7,209 nt of DNA from Balneolales bacterium (lineage in GTDB: Bacteria; Bacteroidota; Rhodothermia; Balneolales; Natronogracilivirgulaceae), in the NCBI GenBank assembly GCA_007131535.1, contig SLQI01000377.1, positions 1 to 7,209 of the forward strand. The letters run 5' to 3'. The notes under the pieces were generated by a model. It was not told the DNA's origin. It did not search any database and saw only the letters and a program-made list of their open reading frames with translations. Shown one piece after another: positions 5,816 through 7,209 of this stretch (its first letter is position 1; each line of letters opens with the position of its first letter). Both the position numbers and the translations under genes were made by a program.

Positions 5816-5864
5816 GCCGCCCTTATAACGTTAAGCCGTCGGATGACTATCAGTAATGACTGCA

Positions 5865-5893
5865 TTGAGAGTATCTAAACTGAAACGTATAAA
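5865..5893 (+). promoter_or_regulatory. Probable htpG promoter
   Basis: TTGAGA (5865-5870) and TATAAA (5888-5893) are separated by exactly 17 bases, a good match to a housekeeping-sigma promoter. Transcription would start near 5900, leaving about 11 bases before the ATG at 5911. I saw no CIRCE inverted repeat (the HrcA operator), so heat control through HrcA is not supported here. Confidence 0.5.
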
Positions 5894-5910
5894 ACTAAAA
5901 GTATTAAACC

Positions 5911-7209
5911 ATGGCCGGTGATACCCAAACCAGCAAAAAACGACAGTTCGAATTCAAAGCTGAGATGAAGCAGCTGCTTCATCTGATTGTCAACTCCTTA
6001 TATACCAACCCCGAGGTGTTCCTGAGGGAACTGATTTCCAACTCTTCCGATGCGTTGAACAAGCTTCGGTTCATGCAGCTGACCAACAAGCCCGTCCATT
6101 CCCCCAAGCTTCCGCTGCAGATCAAAATTACGGTGGATGAAGACAAACAGGAGTTCACCATAGAAGATACCGGGGTGGGGATGACGTATGAAGATCTCAC
6201 CGAGCGTCTCGGTACGGTGGCCAGTTCCGGCACGATGGAATTCATCAAAAAAATGCAGGAAGAAAAACAGAAACTGGATGGTGACCTGATTGGCCAGTTC
6301 GGCGTCGGCTTTTATTCAGCCTTTATGGTTACCGACCAGATTAGCGTAGAAACCCGCCACGCTGATCCCAACGCAAAAGCCTGGAAGTGGATTTCGGACG
6401 GTCAGGGCACCTACGAAATCGAGGAGACCGAACGTACCGAACGCGGCACTAAAATTTCATTTAAGCTCAAAGATGATCATAAAGAGTTTGCCTCGCCGGA
6501 CCGGTTGAAGCAGGTGATCCGCAAATACTCCAACTTTGTGGATTATTCGATTCTGGTCAACGAGGAAGAAGTCAATTCGCAGGGAGCACTCTGGCATAAG
6601 AGTAAAAACGACATCACCGACGAAGAGCTGAACGAATTTTATAAATTCATCGCCGCCGATGCTCAGGAGCCGCTTGATCACCTCCACCTGAACATGGAGG
6701 GTCGGATCAACTTCAAAGCGCTGTTATTTGTACCCCAAAAGGCCAAGCCTAACTTTCTGCAGTCGCCGGATGATCTGACTTCCGTACAACTTTATTCCAA
6801 CCGGGTGATGATTCAGGAGGACTGCAAGGATCTGCTGCCGGAGTATCTGCGATTTATTGAAGGGGTGGTGGATACCGAAGATCTGCCGCTGAATGTTTCA
6901 CGGGAGACGGCCCAGTACTCGCCGGTGATGACCAAGATCAAAAATGTGCTGGTCAACAAGGTCCTCTCAATGATCGAAAGCTGGACTGAAAACGAGCCGG
7001 AAAAATTTAAAACGTTCTATCAGGAATTTGGTCCGCTGTTCAAGTCCGGCCTGAATTCGGATTTCGAGAACCGGGAGCGCCTTACTGAGCTGCTTCGCTT
7101 TCACAGCACTAAAACCGGGGATGAGGAAATGACCTCACTTAGTGAATATGTGGAGCGGATGCCGGATTTTCAGAAAGAAATCTACTACCTCTCCGGTGAA
7201 AGCCTGAAA
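5911..7209 (+). CDS. htpG: Molecular chaperone HtpG (Hsp90 family), 5' part, cut by the window end
   Basis: The reading frame stays open to the last base and gives 433 residues of a protein that is usually 610-640 long. HtpG is the bacterial Hsp90, a cytoplasmic ATP-driven dimeric chaperone. The N-terminal GHKL ATPase domain (to about 220) has Glu40, Asn44 and Asp47 in ELISNSSDAL, DTGVGM at 86-91, the lid GTVASSGT at 101-108 and GQFGVGFYSAF at 128-138. The middle domain follows, with LPLNVSRE carrying the conserved catalytic-loop Arg331, and a closing LLRFHSTKTGDE-YV-RM region. The C-terminal dimerisation domain lies beyond the window. Lid residue 105 is Ser where the familiar sequences have Lys (AKSGT). 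The ATG at 5911 lacks a Shine-Dalgarno sequence but gives the expected N-terminus and follows a good promoter. Assignment is certain. Confidence 0.97.
   Translation, partial: MAGDTQTSKKRQFEFKAEMKQLLHLIVNSLYTNPEVFLRELISNSSDALNKLRFMQLTNKPVHSPKLPLQIKITVDEDKQEFTIEDTGVGMTYEDLTERLGTVASSGTMEFIKKMQEEKQKLDGDLIGQFGVGFYSAFMVTDQISVETRHADPNAKAWKWISDGQGTYEIEETERTERGTKISFKLKDDHKEFASPDRLKQVIRKYSNFVDYSILVNEEEVNSQGALWHKSKNDITDEELNEFYKFIAADAQEPLDHLHLNMEGRINFKALLFVPQKAKPNFLQSPDDLTSVQLYSNRVMIQEDCKDLLPEYLRFIEGVVDTEDLPLNVSRETAQYSPVMTKIKNVLVNKVLSMIESWTENEPEKFKTFYQEFGPLFKSGLNSDFENRERLTELLRFHSTKTGDEEMTSLSEYVERMPDFQKEIYYLSGESLK

Noticed and set aside
5785..5910. Search for a CIRCE-type heat-shock operator upstream of htpG
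   Set aside because: No long inverted repeat with a 9-base spacer is present in this gap.
1..7209. Mobile element, CRISPR array, phage or defence system
   Set aside because: No transposase, integrase, terminal repeats, regularly spaced repeats or known defence domain was found. All clear genes are housekeeping or envelope types with similar composition.

Overview
The window is a chromosomal stretch of ordinary housekeeping and cell-envelope genes, all on the + strand. It probably comes from the Bacteroidota/Rhodothermota/Balneolota group. The pointers are two TonB-family proteins with the 'MPTIIGG...YPELARRAG' C-terminal domain common in that group, a secreted S9 peptidase with acidic stretches, moderate GC, and several starts without a Shine-Dalgarno sequence. 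A Balneolales- or Rhodothermales-like bacterium, possibly salt-adapted, is my best guess. It is an inference, because no 16S or other marker gene is present.

Layout: 1-529 holds no convincing gene, but has a 14-bp palindrome, an imperfect short duplication and a possible promoter just before the first gene. Next come a TonB-like protein (530-1213) with a strong terminator (1221-1254), and a signal-peptide-bearing S9 prolyl oligopeptidase-family peptidase (1392-3395) behind a -35/-10-like promoter. A 26-codon, very basic mini-gene (3431-3511) follows, resembling the tiny ribosomal protein Thx, and ends in a terminator (3521-3548). An AT-rich leader (3549-3875) with a possible promoter and foldable RNA precedes the second TonB-like protein (3876-4562), which has its own terminator (4601-4638). 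A PflX/COG1313-type radical SAM protein (4783-5784) comes next. The 5' two thirds of htpG (5911 to the window end) lies behind a good promoter.

The genes do not form one pathway. Terminators separate most of them, so each is probably its own transcription unit; the peptidase and the mini-gene may share one. The two TonB paralogues (about 80% identical over the last 94 alignable residues) have no ExbB, ExbD or TonB-dependent receptor beside them. No mobile element, CRISPR array, tRNA or rRNA was seen. I found no clear new multi-gene system. The points most worth checking are the unannotated Thx-like mini-gene, the twin TonB proteins, the structured leader of the second one, and unusual residues in HtpG and the peptidase.
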